Position numbers and translations under genes: made by a program | In this document: in pieces, positions 19,121 to 27,934 of the stretch | How positions within the stretch are numbered: the first letter of the stretch is position 1 | Layout of the letters: each line of letters opens with the position of its first letter | NCBI GenBank assembly: GCA_002502855.1 | Contig: DAQK01000027.1 | Location: 1-64,000 of the forward strand | Length of the DNA: 64,000 nt | From: Methanobacterium sp. UBA279 | GTDB taxonomy: Archaea; Methanobacteriota; Methanobacteria; Methanobacteriales; Methanobacteriaceae | Direction: 5' to 3' | The notes under the pieces: generated by a model | Database searches by the model: none | What the model was told of the DNA's origin: nothing | What the model saw: the letters and a program-made list of their open reading frames with translations, nothing else

Positions 19121-20023
19121 TTATTCCTCTAAACAGACATCTTCGTCCTCACCTTCGGGGCAGACGTGAACGTATACAATGGATACTATGTCCACCCTGT
19201 CTATTACACTCTTCTCTACCTGGTGGGCTATTTTATGAGCGTTTCGTAGGGATAGTTCCGGATCCACAGTGATGTGCAGATCAACCGAAGCATTAGGGCC
19301 CATATAATTTACTTTGATATCATGCATACCCTTAACTCCTTTAACTGAAGTTCCGGCTTTTGTTATCTCTACTATGAGGTCTGTGGAGGGTACCTTCCCC
19401 ATCAGGTTGTTGATATTTTCTTTCCCCACATCGAAGGCGATCTTTAAAACCAGTACAGCAATTAAGACTGCTACTAAGGGGTCTAAAATTAACAGCCCCA
19501 TGTTGGAGCCGGCAACCCCCACCACGATTGCGGCGCAGGAGAATACATCCACCTTCTGATGCTGGGCATCGGCTATTATGGCGGGACTGTTTATCTTCTT
19601 TCCCACGTTCATCATATACCGGGTCATGGTGATATTAACCGCGATCCCTATGATGGCCATTAACGCCGCAGTCCAATCTGGAGGAGCTAAACTACCCATG
19701 AGTAGCAGCTTACTATAGGCTTCTGATATGATCTCATAGGCAATGAAAAGGAGAAAAACAACGATTACCAGCCCAACCAGGGGCTCGGCCCTACCATGAC
19801 CATAGGGGTGCTCACTGTCCGGGGGTTTTAAACCGATCCTGAAGCCGACGGCAGTGATCATGGAGGTTATCACATCAGAAAGGGTGTGAGCAGCCTCCGC
19901 CACCAGAGCGGTGCTGCCGGATAAGATGCCCACCACAAAATTAAAGATGGTAAGGAGGATGTTTCCTGAAATGGCGACAGTGACGGCTTTTCTTCCTGTT
20001 TTTTTCCTCCTGTTTTCATCCAA
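19121..20023 (-). CDS. Cation diffusion facilitator transporter
   Basis: A CDF metal-proton antiporter of 300 residues with six hydrophobic segments. Metal-site residues are visible in AEAAHTLSDVITS (HxxxD, segment II) and DAQHQKVDVFSC (segment V). The C-terminal cytosolic domain (about 205-290) has VDLHITVDPELSLRNAH. The tail EGEDEDVCLEE is acidic and may bind metal. The substrate is probably zinc, iron or manganese. It is the first gene of a reverse-strand group with the Fe-S protein and perhaps the aminotransferase. Confidence 0.92.
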   Translation of the reverse strand: MDENRRKKTGRKAVTVAISGNILLTIFNFVVGILSGSTALVAEAAHTLSDVITSMITAVGFRIGLKPPDSEHPYGHGRAEPLVGLVIVVFLLFIAYEIISEAYSKLLLMGSLAPPDWTAALMAIIGIAVNITMTRYMMNVGKKINSPAIIADAQHQKVDVFSCAAIVVGVAGSNMGLLILDPLVAVLIAVLVLKIAFDVGKENINNLMGKVPSTDLIVEITKAGTSVKGVKGMHDIKVNYMGPNASVDLHITVDPELSLRNAHKIAHQVEKSVIDRVDIVSIVYVHVCPEGEDEDVCLEE

Positions 20024-20224
20024 AATTTAGGCCTCCATCAGATTGAATCTCTGTTATGACTATTGACGAATTTCTACTTAAAATTTCTTTACAGATATAA
20101 TTTGAGATTTTAAATTTTAAACTCAGTATTGTCGGGCAGTTTCTCTACAATAGTAATACTTATATAATAATTTTTACTATTATTTGATATAACATGGATA
20201 TTGAATCTAGTGGTGCAGAGACCC

Positions 20225-20607
20225 ATGTGGGAAAACCGGAGAGATGAATTCGTACATATTTCAGAGAAGGAATTAGAGAAGATTTTAGTTGATGTAAGAG
20301 ATAAAGAAGATATAATTTTAACGAATCATAGTATAGAGAAAATAAACGAGGAGGCCGTTACAGTTTGAATGGATTTATAACAGTTTAATAGCTAAATTCC
20401 CTAATTATGTTGAAAAACAGGGATTAAATTTGTTTAAACTGCATTATGAACATCCATGTAAAGTTTTTAAAGATTTGATTATAATTATCGCAATTGGCAA
20501 AAAGATTATTAAAGTCGTGACGACATATGAACAAAGATGTAGGGAGAAGAGGATAAAATGGTCCAGCTCATTAAAAGATACGAAGCCGATATTGACCTGC
20601 TTTATTT
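20225..20607 (+). pseudogene. DUF4258-like gene with one-base frameshift (locus 2)
   Basis: The first frame begins MWENRRDEFVHISEKELEK, contains ILTNHSIEKINEEAVTV and stops at a TGA at 20366. Removing one T of the TTT run at 20364-20366 yields TVEWIYNSLIAKF and leads through KLHYEHP, FKDLIIIIAIGKKIIKVVTT and YEQRCREKR. This second part aligns without gaps with the gene at 11808-12134 (YN, KQ, F-L-Y-HP shared). The lesion lies two codons from the position at which the other copy has a TAG. It overlaps the following DUF2283 gene by about 50 bases. Probably a dead toxin-like gene. Confidence 0.65.
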
Positions 20608-20923
20608 AAAAGTAGATAAGGATTATCAGATTGTTAGAACAATCGATGCAGGAGATATGATACTTGATTTCGATAATGACAATAAATTAGTAGCAGTTGA
20701 ACTTCTCCAGGCATCTAAAGTTTTGAACATATCAAGTGACATTCTGAAAGAAGACTTTGATGTAAAAGTCAAAGTCAGATCAGAAAGATCTGATGTAATA
20801 GCCGATGCATCTTTTTCTTTTATAATCGATGGAAAAGATGTCGCAAGACATGTACATGCGAAAACGACTGTTCCTGACATTTCCATTTCTAATCAAAACT
20901 TGAAATTAATCGAGAAAACTTAA
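20558..20923 (+). CDS. DUF2283 protein, possible antitoxin (locus 2)
   Basis: The 121 residues carry the same pattern as the protein at 11434: YEADIDLLYLKVDKDY, GDMILDFDNDNKLVAVE and LLQASKVLN. The C-terminal 50 residues differ and are beta-rich. A GAGAAGAGG stretch lies just upstream of the ATG. The gene is intact while its DUF4258 partner is broken. An antitoxin-like role is inferred from the pairing only. Confidence 0.8.
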   Translation: MVQLIKRYEADIDLLYLKVDKDYQIVRTIDAGDMILDFDNDNKLVAVELLQASKVLNISSDILKEDFDVKVKVRSERSDVIADASFSFIIDGKDVARHVHAKTTVPDISISNQNLKLIEKT

Positions 20924-20932
20924 AAATTATGT

Positions 20933-22045
20933 CTAAGGATAGATCCTGTCTAACCTGACCATAGCTTCCTCAATTTCTTCATAAGAAGCAGCATATGATA
21001 ACCGGACATGATCCTCCCCATAAATTCCACAGGAAATACCAGGAACCAGTATAACATCCTTTTGCAGGGCTCTGGCCACAAAAGCCTCGGGAAACTTAAC
21101 CCGGGGGAAGACATAGAAAGCACCTTTAGGCTCCACACAGCTTATACCCATACCCCTCAGACGGCTGATGATTAAATCCCTTCTCCTCCTGAACTCCTTC
21201 ACCATAGCATCTATACTATCCTGAGGCCCCTCAAGAGCAGCCAAGGCGGCTTTCTGTGAGATGGAACTGGCGCAGGCCGTGTTATACTGGTGCACCTTCA
21301 ACATTTCCTCGGTAATCTCATGACCCGCGGCCACGTAACCGATTCTAAAACCGGTCATGGCATAGGCCTTAGAAAAACCGTTGATGGTGATGCTGTTCTC
21401 GGTGTAGGTTCCTGGACTGTAATGTTTCTCATCGTAGATAATCTTTTCATAGATTTCATCGGAGATAACCGCTATCCCATGGTCATCAGCAATCTGGGCC
21501 ACACCTTTAATATCCTCTTTGGTCATGACACTCCCGGTGGGATTGGAGGGGGAGTTGATGATAACTGCCCTGGTTTTACTGGTGATGTTCTCCTGGACCT
21601 TCTCCGGTGTCATCCGAAATTCATCTTCATCGGTCAACTTCACCGATACTGATCTGCCACCGACCAGTTTAACTGATGCATCGTAGGATACGAAGCCTGG
21701 ATCAGGGATTAAAACTTCATCACCCACATCCACCAGGGCATTTAAGGCAATCTGCAAGCCCTCGCTGGCACCAACCGTAACTATTACGTTATCAGGAGAA
21801 ACCTTTATACCATTATCCTCTTTAAGTTTAGCAGAAATAGCTTCCCTGAGCTCTATTATCCCTTTGTTAACGGTGTAATGGGTGAACCCCTCGTCCAGGG
21901 CTTTCTTGGCTGCTTCTCTGATGTGGGGTGGGGTGTCAAAATCCGGCTCACCCAAGCCGAGGTTGATGGAATCAGCACCTACCAGTTCAAACATCTTCCT
22001 TATCCCGGAAAGACTGATATCTTGTACTCTTTTTGATGGTCGCAT
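20933..22045 (-). CDS. Aspartate aminotransferase-like PLP enzyme
   Basis: A class I aminotransferase of 370 residues. LGLGEPDFDTPPHI near the N terminus, SPSNPTGSVMT in the middle, the PLP lysine in INGFSKAYAMTGFRIGYVAA (about 230) and the C-terminal RLSYAASYEEIEEAM support the aspartate/aromatic Ib group. Archaeal members act on aspartate, alanine or aromatic amino acids. The gene is complete, converges with the DUF2283 gene, and starts at ATG 22045. Confidence 0.88.
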   Translation of the reverse strand: MRPSKRVQDISLSGIRKMFELVGADSINLGLGEPDFDTPPHIREAAKKALDEGFTHYTVNKGIIELREAISAKLKEDNGIKVSPDNVIVTVGASEGLQIALNALVDVGDEVLIPDPGFVSYDASVKLVGGRSVSVKLTDEDEFRMTPEKVQENITSKTRAVIINSPSNPTGSVMTKEDIKGVAQIADDHGIAVISDEIYEKIIYDEKHYSPGTYTENSITINGFSKAYAMTGFRIGYVAAGHEITEEMLKVHQYNTACASSISQKAALAALEGPQDSIDAMVKEFRRRRDLIISRLRGMGISCVEPKGAFYVFPRVKFPEAFVARALQKDVILVPGISCGIYGEDHVRLSYAASYEEIEEAMVRLDRIYP

Positions 22046-22141
22046 GAATATTACCCATTTTAATACTTTCTACAACTGTTATCTATTTCCAGTCTGTGAT
22101 CTATATGTATTTCTTCTCTAAGGAATATATATAAGAACACT

Positions 22142-23514
22142 ATGGTTGTCCTGAAAAAGTCCCTGAGTTTTTTTTTGATGTGATGAACCTGGTCATCGGA
22201 GCCATAGTCGGTGCCGACATTTACACTGCCCCGCTGCATTTGGAACAGGCTTCCTGGGGCCGGCATCCATACTGGCCTGGGTTATAGCTGGTTTAATGGC
22301 CATCACCATAGCCCTCTGTTTCGCTGAATGCTTTTCCGTAATCCCCAGGGTAGGCGGGCCCTACGCCTATGCTAAAGAGGCGTTTGGAGATTTTATAGGT
22401 TTCCTAGTGGGCTGGGACACTGATCATCGCTGAATGGAGTGCCATAGCAGTATTTCCCCTAGCATTTGTGGGCTTATCTATCCTATTTCTATCCCCATAT
22501 GCCCTTATTTTTACAGATAACCATCAAGGTAATCTTCGTCCTTTTTTTTAACCGTGATAAATATAGTGGGGGTGAAACAGGCCGGGAAGGCCAATGATAT
22601 ATTAACCATCCTGAAGCTAGCCCCTTTACTCGTATTCACCGTGGCCGGAATAATCTTCTTAGCCATAAATCCAACCGTGCTGGTTTCAAATCCCACTCCC
22701 TTCCTCCCACTGGGATTAGGGGGTCTGGGCAGTGCCCTGGTATTGATATTCTGGGCTTACATAGGGTTTGAACTGGTCACAGTCCCTTCTGATGAGATAA
22801 TAGATCCCAAAAAAGACCATACCATTGGCTATAAGTTTTGGAATGGTGATTATAATGGTTTTCTATGTGATCACCAACTTCCTGATGGTGGGAACCATAC
22901 CCTGGCAAATGCTTTCCCATTCCACCGCTCCTTTAGCCCTGGCAGGATTCACCATAATGGGAGTGTCAGGTGCTTTGCTCTTATCTGTAGGCGCCCTTTT
23001 CTCCATATCCGGTTCTGATGAAGCTGGAGTACTCACCGCTGCACGGATACCATATGCCATGGCCGGAGACGCTCTCTTACCCCATGCATTTGCTAAAATC
23101 CACCCCCAAATATGGTACGCCCTACGTTTCCCTAATTGTGCAGAGTTCTGTAACGCTGATTGCAGCCATCTTCGGCACCAGCTGATAATCTTATCAGTCT
23201 TCACCATACTCTTTTGCTACCTGGTAACCTGTTTTGCAGTCTCCTCCCCCTTAAAAAAAGAATTGGAGGAGGAATAAAACTACCCAGATTTGTACCGGTA
23301 CTGGGGGATCATAGTCTGCATCTACCTGATAACCCAAACCCAGATTAACCAGATAATCATCGGTGTTATACTTATACTGGTGGGAGTGCCGGTATATCTA
23401 AGATATTCACCAGAACACGAACTTACCCCTGTCAGACGGGAAATAATTCACCAGGAAGGTTTATTCGCCCGGAGGTTACGTTACCCTGAGGTGTTTTTTA
23501 GTCAGGTTCCTTAG
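22142..23514 (+). pseudogene. APC-family amino acid permease, many frameshifts
   Basis: Pieces in all three frames give an amino acid/polyamine transporter. The start region reads KKSLSF, a T run breaks the frame, then MNLVIGAIVGADIY. Further pieces are AFGTGFLGPASILAWVIAGL, GLMAITIALCFAECFSVIPR, GLGGLGSALVLIFWAYIGFE and SGSDEAGVLTAARIPYAMA. At least six frame changes occur up to the stop at about 23512. APC permeases have twelve segments and about 440 residues, which the total fits. Because neighbours are intact, true decay is more likely than sequencing error. Confidence 0.88.
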
Positions 23515-23548
23515 AAGGATCAGGCAGTTAATTAATAGGATTTAAGGG

Positions 23549-25123
23549 TTAGTTAGAAGGATTTAATTTTCCTTTATCACAGGCACCACAATCGTAACAA
23601 CCGAAAGTCTCACACCAGGGCGTAACATCACCCTTTAAGGCTTTTAGATATTCTTCCTTAAGATAATCTTTCCTAACACCCACATGGATGTTATCCCAGG
23701 GTAGTTCATCATCCATATCCCACTTAGGAGTTAACTTTTCCCATTTTCTGATGGGAACTTTAGTTTCCAGGGATTTTAGAATGGTACTTCCCAGTTTAGC
23801 AGTTCCCATGGATAAGACGTACTGTATAAGGGCCATCCGGGGACTGTCTATTTTGAGGTTGGATCTCTTCAGTTCTGATTTTAAGAATTTAACATCATTT
23901 TTCATCTCTTTGAAGTCAAAATCCTCCCACTGGAAGGGTGTATGGGGTTTGGGGATGAAGGGATTTACGCTTATACGGAGTGCTGATCTTCTCTTAGGAA
24001 TTGCCTCTAGATTCTTGATTAATTTAAGTAGATCGTCCAGGTCTTCACTGGTTTCCGTTGGCAGCCCTAGCATGAAGTAGAGTTTAACATTGAGATCATA
24101 ATTAAAGGCCTTATTCATTATAGTTATGATATTATCATCGGTGATGGGTTTATTAGCCACTTTCCTGATCCTCCAGGTGGATTCTGGGGCTATGGTGATG
24201 GTTTTAAGCCCGCTCTCTTTCAGGGTGGTTAAGAGTTCATCAGAGATAGACTCAATCCTTAAAGATGGTGTTGTTATCTGGAAATCCCTTTCATATAATT
24301 CCAGACATAATTCTTCGATTTCTGAGTAATCAGATACAGCCGCACCGATAAGAGCCACCCGGTCCAGGCCGGTGGCCTGTCTGCATTTCTCCGCAATCTC
24401 TAACAGATCTTTTAAGGGTGCTTCCCTCCGGGGCCGGTACATGCAACCGGCCATACAGAACCGGCATCCCCTGGTGCATCCCCGGGACACTCCTAAGAGA
24501 AATGCCCGGCCAAAGGCAGGTATGAAATCCTTATCATCAGTTCCCGGTATAACCTGTTTGATGGGATGCCAGGCATCCCTCATATCTTCCACCACAACCA
24601 TTTCCACCGGGTTATCCGGCACATAAACCCCTTTGATATCCAGGAAGGCGTCTAACTCTTCCCGGGGGTTGTCCAGTTCTAGGTAGGTGTCTATGAACTG
24701 GTCCAGCATGACCTCCGCCTCACCCACCAGGAACATGTCGATGAAATCGGTCATGGGTGATGGGTTGGAACTTGCACATGGTCCGCCGGCAATAACCAGG
24801 GGATCCTCACTGGTCCTTTCACTCTTCTTGATGGGTACTCCCCCTTCCCGGAGCATCTCCAGGACATGGAAGTAGTCCTGCTCGTACTGGAGTGAAAAAC
24901 CAACTATATCAAAATATTTTAGGAGAGAGCTTGATTCCAGGGTTCTAAAATAGGGATACACAGCCCTTTCGCAGTACACGTCTTCCCGTGAATTTAGAAA
25001 ATCGTAGATTATATGGAATCCCAGGCTGGACATGGCGCTGCGATAGAGATTGGGATAGCAGGATGCGAAGCGTAAATCCACCCGGCGGGGATCCTTGATG
25101 ACCACGTTATGTTCCCGGAGCAT
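23549..25123 (-). CDS. B12-binding-type radical SAM protein
   Basis: The 524-residue protein has an N-terminal Rossmann-like part (about 1-180) of the kind found in B12-binding radical SAM proteins (YPNLYRSAMSSLGFHI), then the radical SAM core with CTRGCRFCMAG (Cys-x3-Cys-x2-Cys) near 217. LRIESISDELL and MLGLPTETSEDLDDL are core strands. The C terminus has an extra cluster-like motif CETFGCYDCGACDKG. The family is widespread in archaea and has no assigned reaction that I can name. It is divergent from the PPAT gene, with which it shares a short promoter region. Confidence 0.87.
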   Translation of the reverse strand: MLREHNVVIKDPRRVDLRFASCYPNLYRSAMSSLGFHIIYDFLNSREDVYCERAVYPYFRTLESSSLLKYFDIVGFSLQYEQDYFHVLEMLREGGVPIKKSERTSEDPLVIAGGPCASSNPSPMTDFIDMFLVGEAEVMLDQFIDTYLELDNPREELDAFLDIKGVYVPDNPVEMVVVEDMRDAWHPIKQVIPGTDDKDFIPAFGRAFLLGVSRGCTRGCRFCMAGCMYRPRREAPLKDLLEIAEKCRQATGLDRVALIGAAVSDYSEIEELCLELYERDFQITTPSLRIESISDELLTTLKESGLKTITIAPESTWRIRKVANKPITDDNIITIMNKAFNYDLNVKLYFMLGLPTETSEDLDDLLKLIKNLEAIPKRRSALRISVNPFIPKPHTPFQWEDFDFKEMKNDVKFLKSELKRSNLKIDSPRMALIQYVLSMGTAKLGSTILKSLETKVPIRKWEKLTPKWDMDDELPWDNIHVGVRKDYLKEEYLKALKGDVTPWCETFGCYDCGACDKGKLNPSN

Positions 25124-25178
25124 AACTTATATTTTAACTTCAAAACATAATCAAGGTAACGAATGGAAGGAAAAAAAT

Positions 25179-25643
25179 ATGCACAAGAAAAAATATAGAA
25201 AGTTGGCCGTAGGGGGGACCTTCGACAGATTCCACGAAGGACACCTGAAACTCCTGAGCAAGGCCTTCCAGCTGAGCGAACTGGTACTTATCGGGGTGAC
25301 ATCGGATGAATTCGCCCAGGATAAGGGCCCTATAGAACCCTGCAGTGAGAGGATGTCCAATCTGGTCTGGGAACTTGAAAAATTCACAGGCAACTATATA
25401 GTATCACGCCTGGACGACTCCTGCGGACTGACCATACAGGAAGAAGACATAGAAGCCCTGGTGGTAAGTGAAGAGACAGAACCCACCGCCCAAATGATAA
25501 ACGACATCAGGAAAAAGAAAGGCATGAAACCCCTGGACATCATAACCATCGATATGGTGCTGGCCGATGACGGTAAACCCATCTCCTCCACCCGGATACG
25601 GGAGGGAGAGATCGATGTTGCTGGTACGGTTTTAAGGGACTGA
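25179..25643 (+). CDS. coaD: Phosphopantetheine adenylyltransferase, archaeal
   Basis: This nucleotidyltransferase makes dephospho-CoA from 4'-phosphopantetheine and ATP. VGGTFDRFHEGHLKLLSKAF carries the T/HxGH class signature (FHEGH), and ISSTRIREGEID is the second ATP-binding motif. The 154 residues are the archaeal length. The start at 25179 follows GGAAGGAAAAAAAT; the upstream in-frame extension to 25095 lies within the divergent promoter and is not likely coding. The DUF84 gene follows 42 bases later, so they may be co-transcribed. Confidence 0.93.
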   Translation: MHKKKYRKLAVGGTFDRFHEGHLKLLSKAFQLSELVLIGVTSDEFAQDKGPIEPCSERMSNLVWELEKFTGNYIVSRLDDSCGLTIQEEDIEALVVSEETEPTAQMINDIRKKKGMKPLDIITIDMVLADDGKPISSTRIREGEIDVAGTVLRD

Positions 25644-25685
25644 CCCCCCAAACCTTTGATAGTCTAATCTGGGGGGGGGAGATTC

Positions 25686-26213
25686 ATGATAGTACAGGTA
25701 GGTTCCAAGAATCCAGTAAAGGTCCAGGCCACCAGGAATGTTTTAGAGAAGTACTATAACGATATCAGTGTATCATCTGTTCATGTTAACTCCGGGGTAC
25801 CAGATCAGCCCATCGGACTGGAACAAACCATAGAAGGAGCGGTAAACCGGGCAAAAAGAGCGTATTCACCTGACTGTGACCTGGGAGTGGGCATCGAATC
25901 CGGCCTCTTAGAGGCACCCCACACCATCACCGGCTACGTAGACCTGCAGTGGTGCGCCATCTACGACGGAGAAAAAACAACCCTGGGCGTGAGCGCGGGC
26001 TTCGAATACCCACCAGCAGTGGTGGAGGAAGTGTTAAACGGAAAAGAAGTGGGTGACGTGATGGACGAACTTACCGGTGTGAATAATCTAGGTGAAAAGA
26101 TGGGTGCGGTGAGTTACCTATCCCGAGGGCAACTGGACCGTACCGGGAATACCGAGCAATGTGTTTTGATGGCCATGATTCCCCGGTTGAATGAGGGGAT
26201 TTATTTTAAATAA
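25686..26213 (+). CDS. Inosine/xanthosine triphosphatase, DUF84 (YjjX) family
   Basis: House-cleaning NTPase that hydrolyses non-canonical ITP and XTP. The 175 residues open with IVQVGSKNPVKVQATRNVL and contain SGVPDQPIGLEQTIEGAVNR, GVGIESGLLE and GEKMGAVSYLSRGQLDR, all family hallmarks. The gene is preceded by a run of G (about 25671-25680) that includes its ribosome site. It ends just before the AT-rich glycan island. Confidence 0.92.
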   Translation: MIVQVGSKNPVKVQATRNVLEKYYNDISVSSVHVNSGVPDQPIGLEQTIEGAVNRAKRAYSPDCDLGVGIESGLLEAPHTITGYVDLQWCAIYDGEKTTLGVSAGFEYPPAVVEEVLNGKEVGDVMDELTGVNNLGEKMGAVSYLSRGQLDRTGNTEQCVLMAMIPRLNEGIYFK

Positions 26214-26284
26214 GAATTAGATAAATTCTTTAGAAGTCCATTTTAGTAGTTACAGTTTTTATCGGAAATAAAAGGGATGTTTTA

Positions 26285-27931
26285 ATGGAAATAGTAAACA
26301 AAATCAAGAGTAATCGCTGGTTTCTATTAATTTTCCTGGTTATTATTTTGATTATCATCACCTATTCAAAGATAAAAATACAACTCATAATAGGACCAAC
26401 TTATGACGCATATGACTTTTTGGCAAATGCTGCTGAATTTGCAGGTAAAAGTATAGGTTATTCTGATCTTAGGCCCCCATTCATTTCTTTCCTGATTTCG
26501 ATTGTTTTCAGATTTGATGGCCTTTCAGAAGCACCAATATTTATCATAGACGGAATATTTTATATTTTAGGAACCATTGGGTTGTTTTTACTTCTGAAAT
26601 TACGTTTCAATTCTTTATATTCCTTTTTAGGTAGTCTTTTATATGCAACATTCCCCATCTTATTAACTTATGTCGCAGTGGGTTTTCCTGAACTTTCCAG
26701 CATTTCCATTTCCATATGGGCCTTGTATTTCACAGTTCTAGCAGTTAAAAAGGATTCAAAATTCTTTTTTATCTCTTTCCCCTTAGCAATGTTGGCCTTT
26801 TTGACGAAATTTAATCAGGCTTTAATTATTTTCCCTTTGTTCCTTTATATTCTAATAAATTGGAAAAATATAAAAAATCAAAGAAATATAGCCTTTGGAA
26901 TCGCCGTATCTTCTTTAATAATCATTCCTGTTTTAATATATTATTCATTTAAATATGGAAATCCTTTATTTCCTTTTTTAGATTTCTATGGCACGAGTTC
27001 AGGCCTTATAAGTGAGCATTTCGATTATGATCCAGATCCATTCTTCTACATAAAATTATTGCCATTAGTAATTGGAAATGGGGCTTTATTGGTTATATTA
27101 ACTATAATGGGGGGTTTATTACTTAGTTATATTAAATTATGGCTTGGAAAATCAAGTATTCCAGAATTTAAAATTAATTTCAGGGAGAATTTATTAATAA
27201 AGTTGAGTGTGGTTATTTTATTTGTCGTATTCTTGATTAGTTGGGGAAGTGTTTCTTATCTATTGAGCGAGATATTATTCTTTTTCATATTTTTGGGTTT
27301 ATTTAAACTGTTAAAGCACGATAATAAATATGATTTAGACTTTTTATTTTTATCTTGGTTTGCATCGTTTTTAATTTTCATCAGTGCGTATTCACTTAAA
27401 GATATAAGATATTTCCTGATGATATTGCCGTCGTTTGCATATTTCTTGATTAGAGGTTTGAAAATAGTGGAAAACCAGGTTGGCTTAATAAAACAGAGAA
27501 AATTAACATCTTATCTTGCACCAATATTTATATTGGTCATAATTTTATCCACCGCTTTGTATATATCGACTATTCCAGACGCAAATAACACACTTAAAAC
27601 TGTTAATATTAATATGGGAGAAGCTAGCCACTGGCTGGTGAACTATGATCCAGATTATAAGTCTAAAATAGTATTTTCTGATCTATGGCCGAATACAGCA
27701 TGGTTTCTCCAGATGAATGTGCAAAAAATGCCAGAATTTAAAAATAATCAAAAATATTATTTAAATTTAAAGGATTATAGTCCGACAAAAGAAGATAGTG
27801 ATGCAGCTAATAACTTTTTGGTTGAAAATAACGCCGATTACTACTTCAGTATTCGTGACTGGGTTAATCTGAATAATTATGACCCTATAAACAAATTTGG
27901 ATACTTGACCATTTATAAGAAGAAGAGTTAA
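26285..27931 (+). CDS. GT39-like membrane glycosyltransferase 1
   Basis: An integral membrane protein of 548 residues with about twelve hydrophobic segments and a C-terminal soluble part. After segment one the sequence GPTYDAYDFLANAAEFAGKS resembles the acidic loop of ArnT and protein mannosyltransferases (family GT39/PF13231), which transfer a sugar from a polyprenyl phosphate. RPPFISFLISIVF and PELSSISISIWALYF follow. The C-terminal domain (about 430-548) ends in NADYYFSIRDW. The next gene encodes a paralogue. Substrate and acceptor are unknown; a surface protein or glycan is likely. Confidence 0.82.
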   Translation: MEIVNKIKSNRWFLLIFLVIILIIITYSKIKIQLIIGPTYDAYDFLANAAEFAGKSIGYSDLRPPFISFLISIVFRFDGLSEAPIFIIDGIFYILGTIGLFLLLKLRFNSLYSFLGSLLYATFPILLTYVAVGFPELSSISISIWALYFTVLAVKKDSKFFFISFPLAMLAFLTKFNQALIIFPLFLYILINWKNIKNQRNIAFGIAVSSLIIIPVLIYYSFKYGNPLFPFLDFYGTSSGLISEHFDYDPDPFFYIKLLPLVIGNGALLVILTIMGGLLLSYIKLWLGKSSIPEFKINFRENLLIKLSVVILFVVFLISWGSVSYLLSEILFFFIFLGLFKLLKHDNKYDLDFLFLSWFASFLIFISAYSLKDIRYFLMILPSFAYFLIRGLKIVENQVGLIKQRKLTSYLAPIFILVIILSTALYISTIPDANNTLKTVNINMGEASHWLVNYDPDYKSKIVFSDLWPNTAWFLQMNVQKMPEFKNNQKYYLNLKDYSPTKEDSDAANNFLVENNADYYFSIRDWVNLNNYDPINKFGYLTIYKKKS

Positions 27932-27934
27932 TAG

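Noticed and set aside
25095..25178. N-terminal extension of phosphopantetheine adenylyltransferase
   Set aside because: It lacks a ribosome site, overlaps the divergent promoter and precedes the conserved start by 28 codons.
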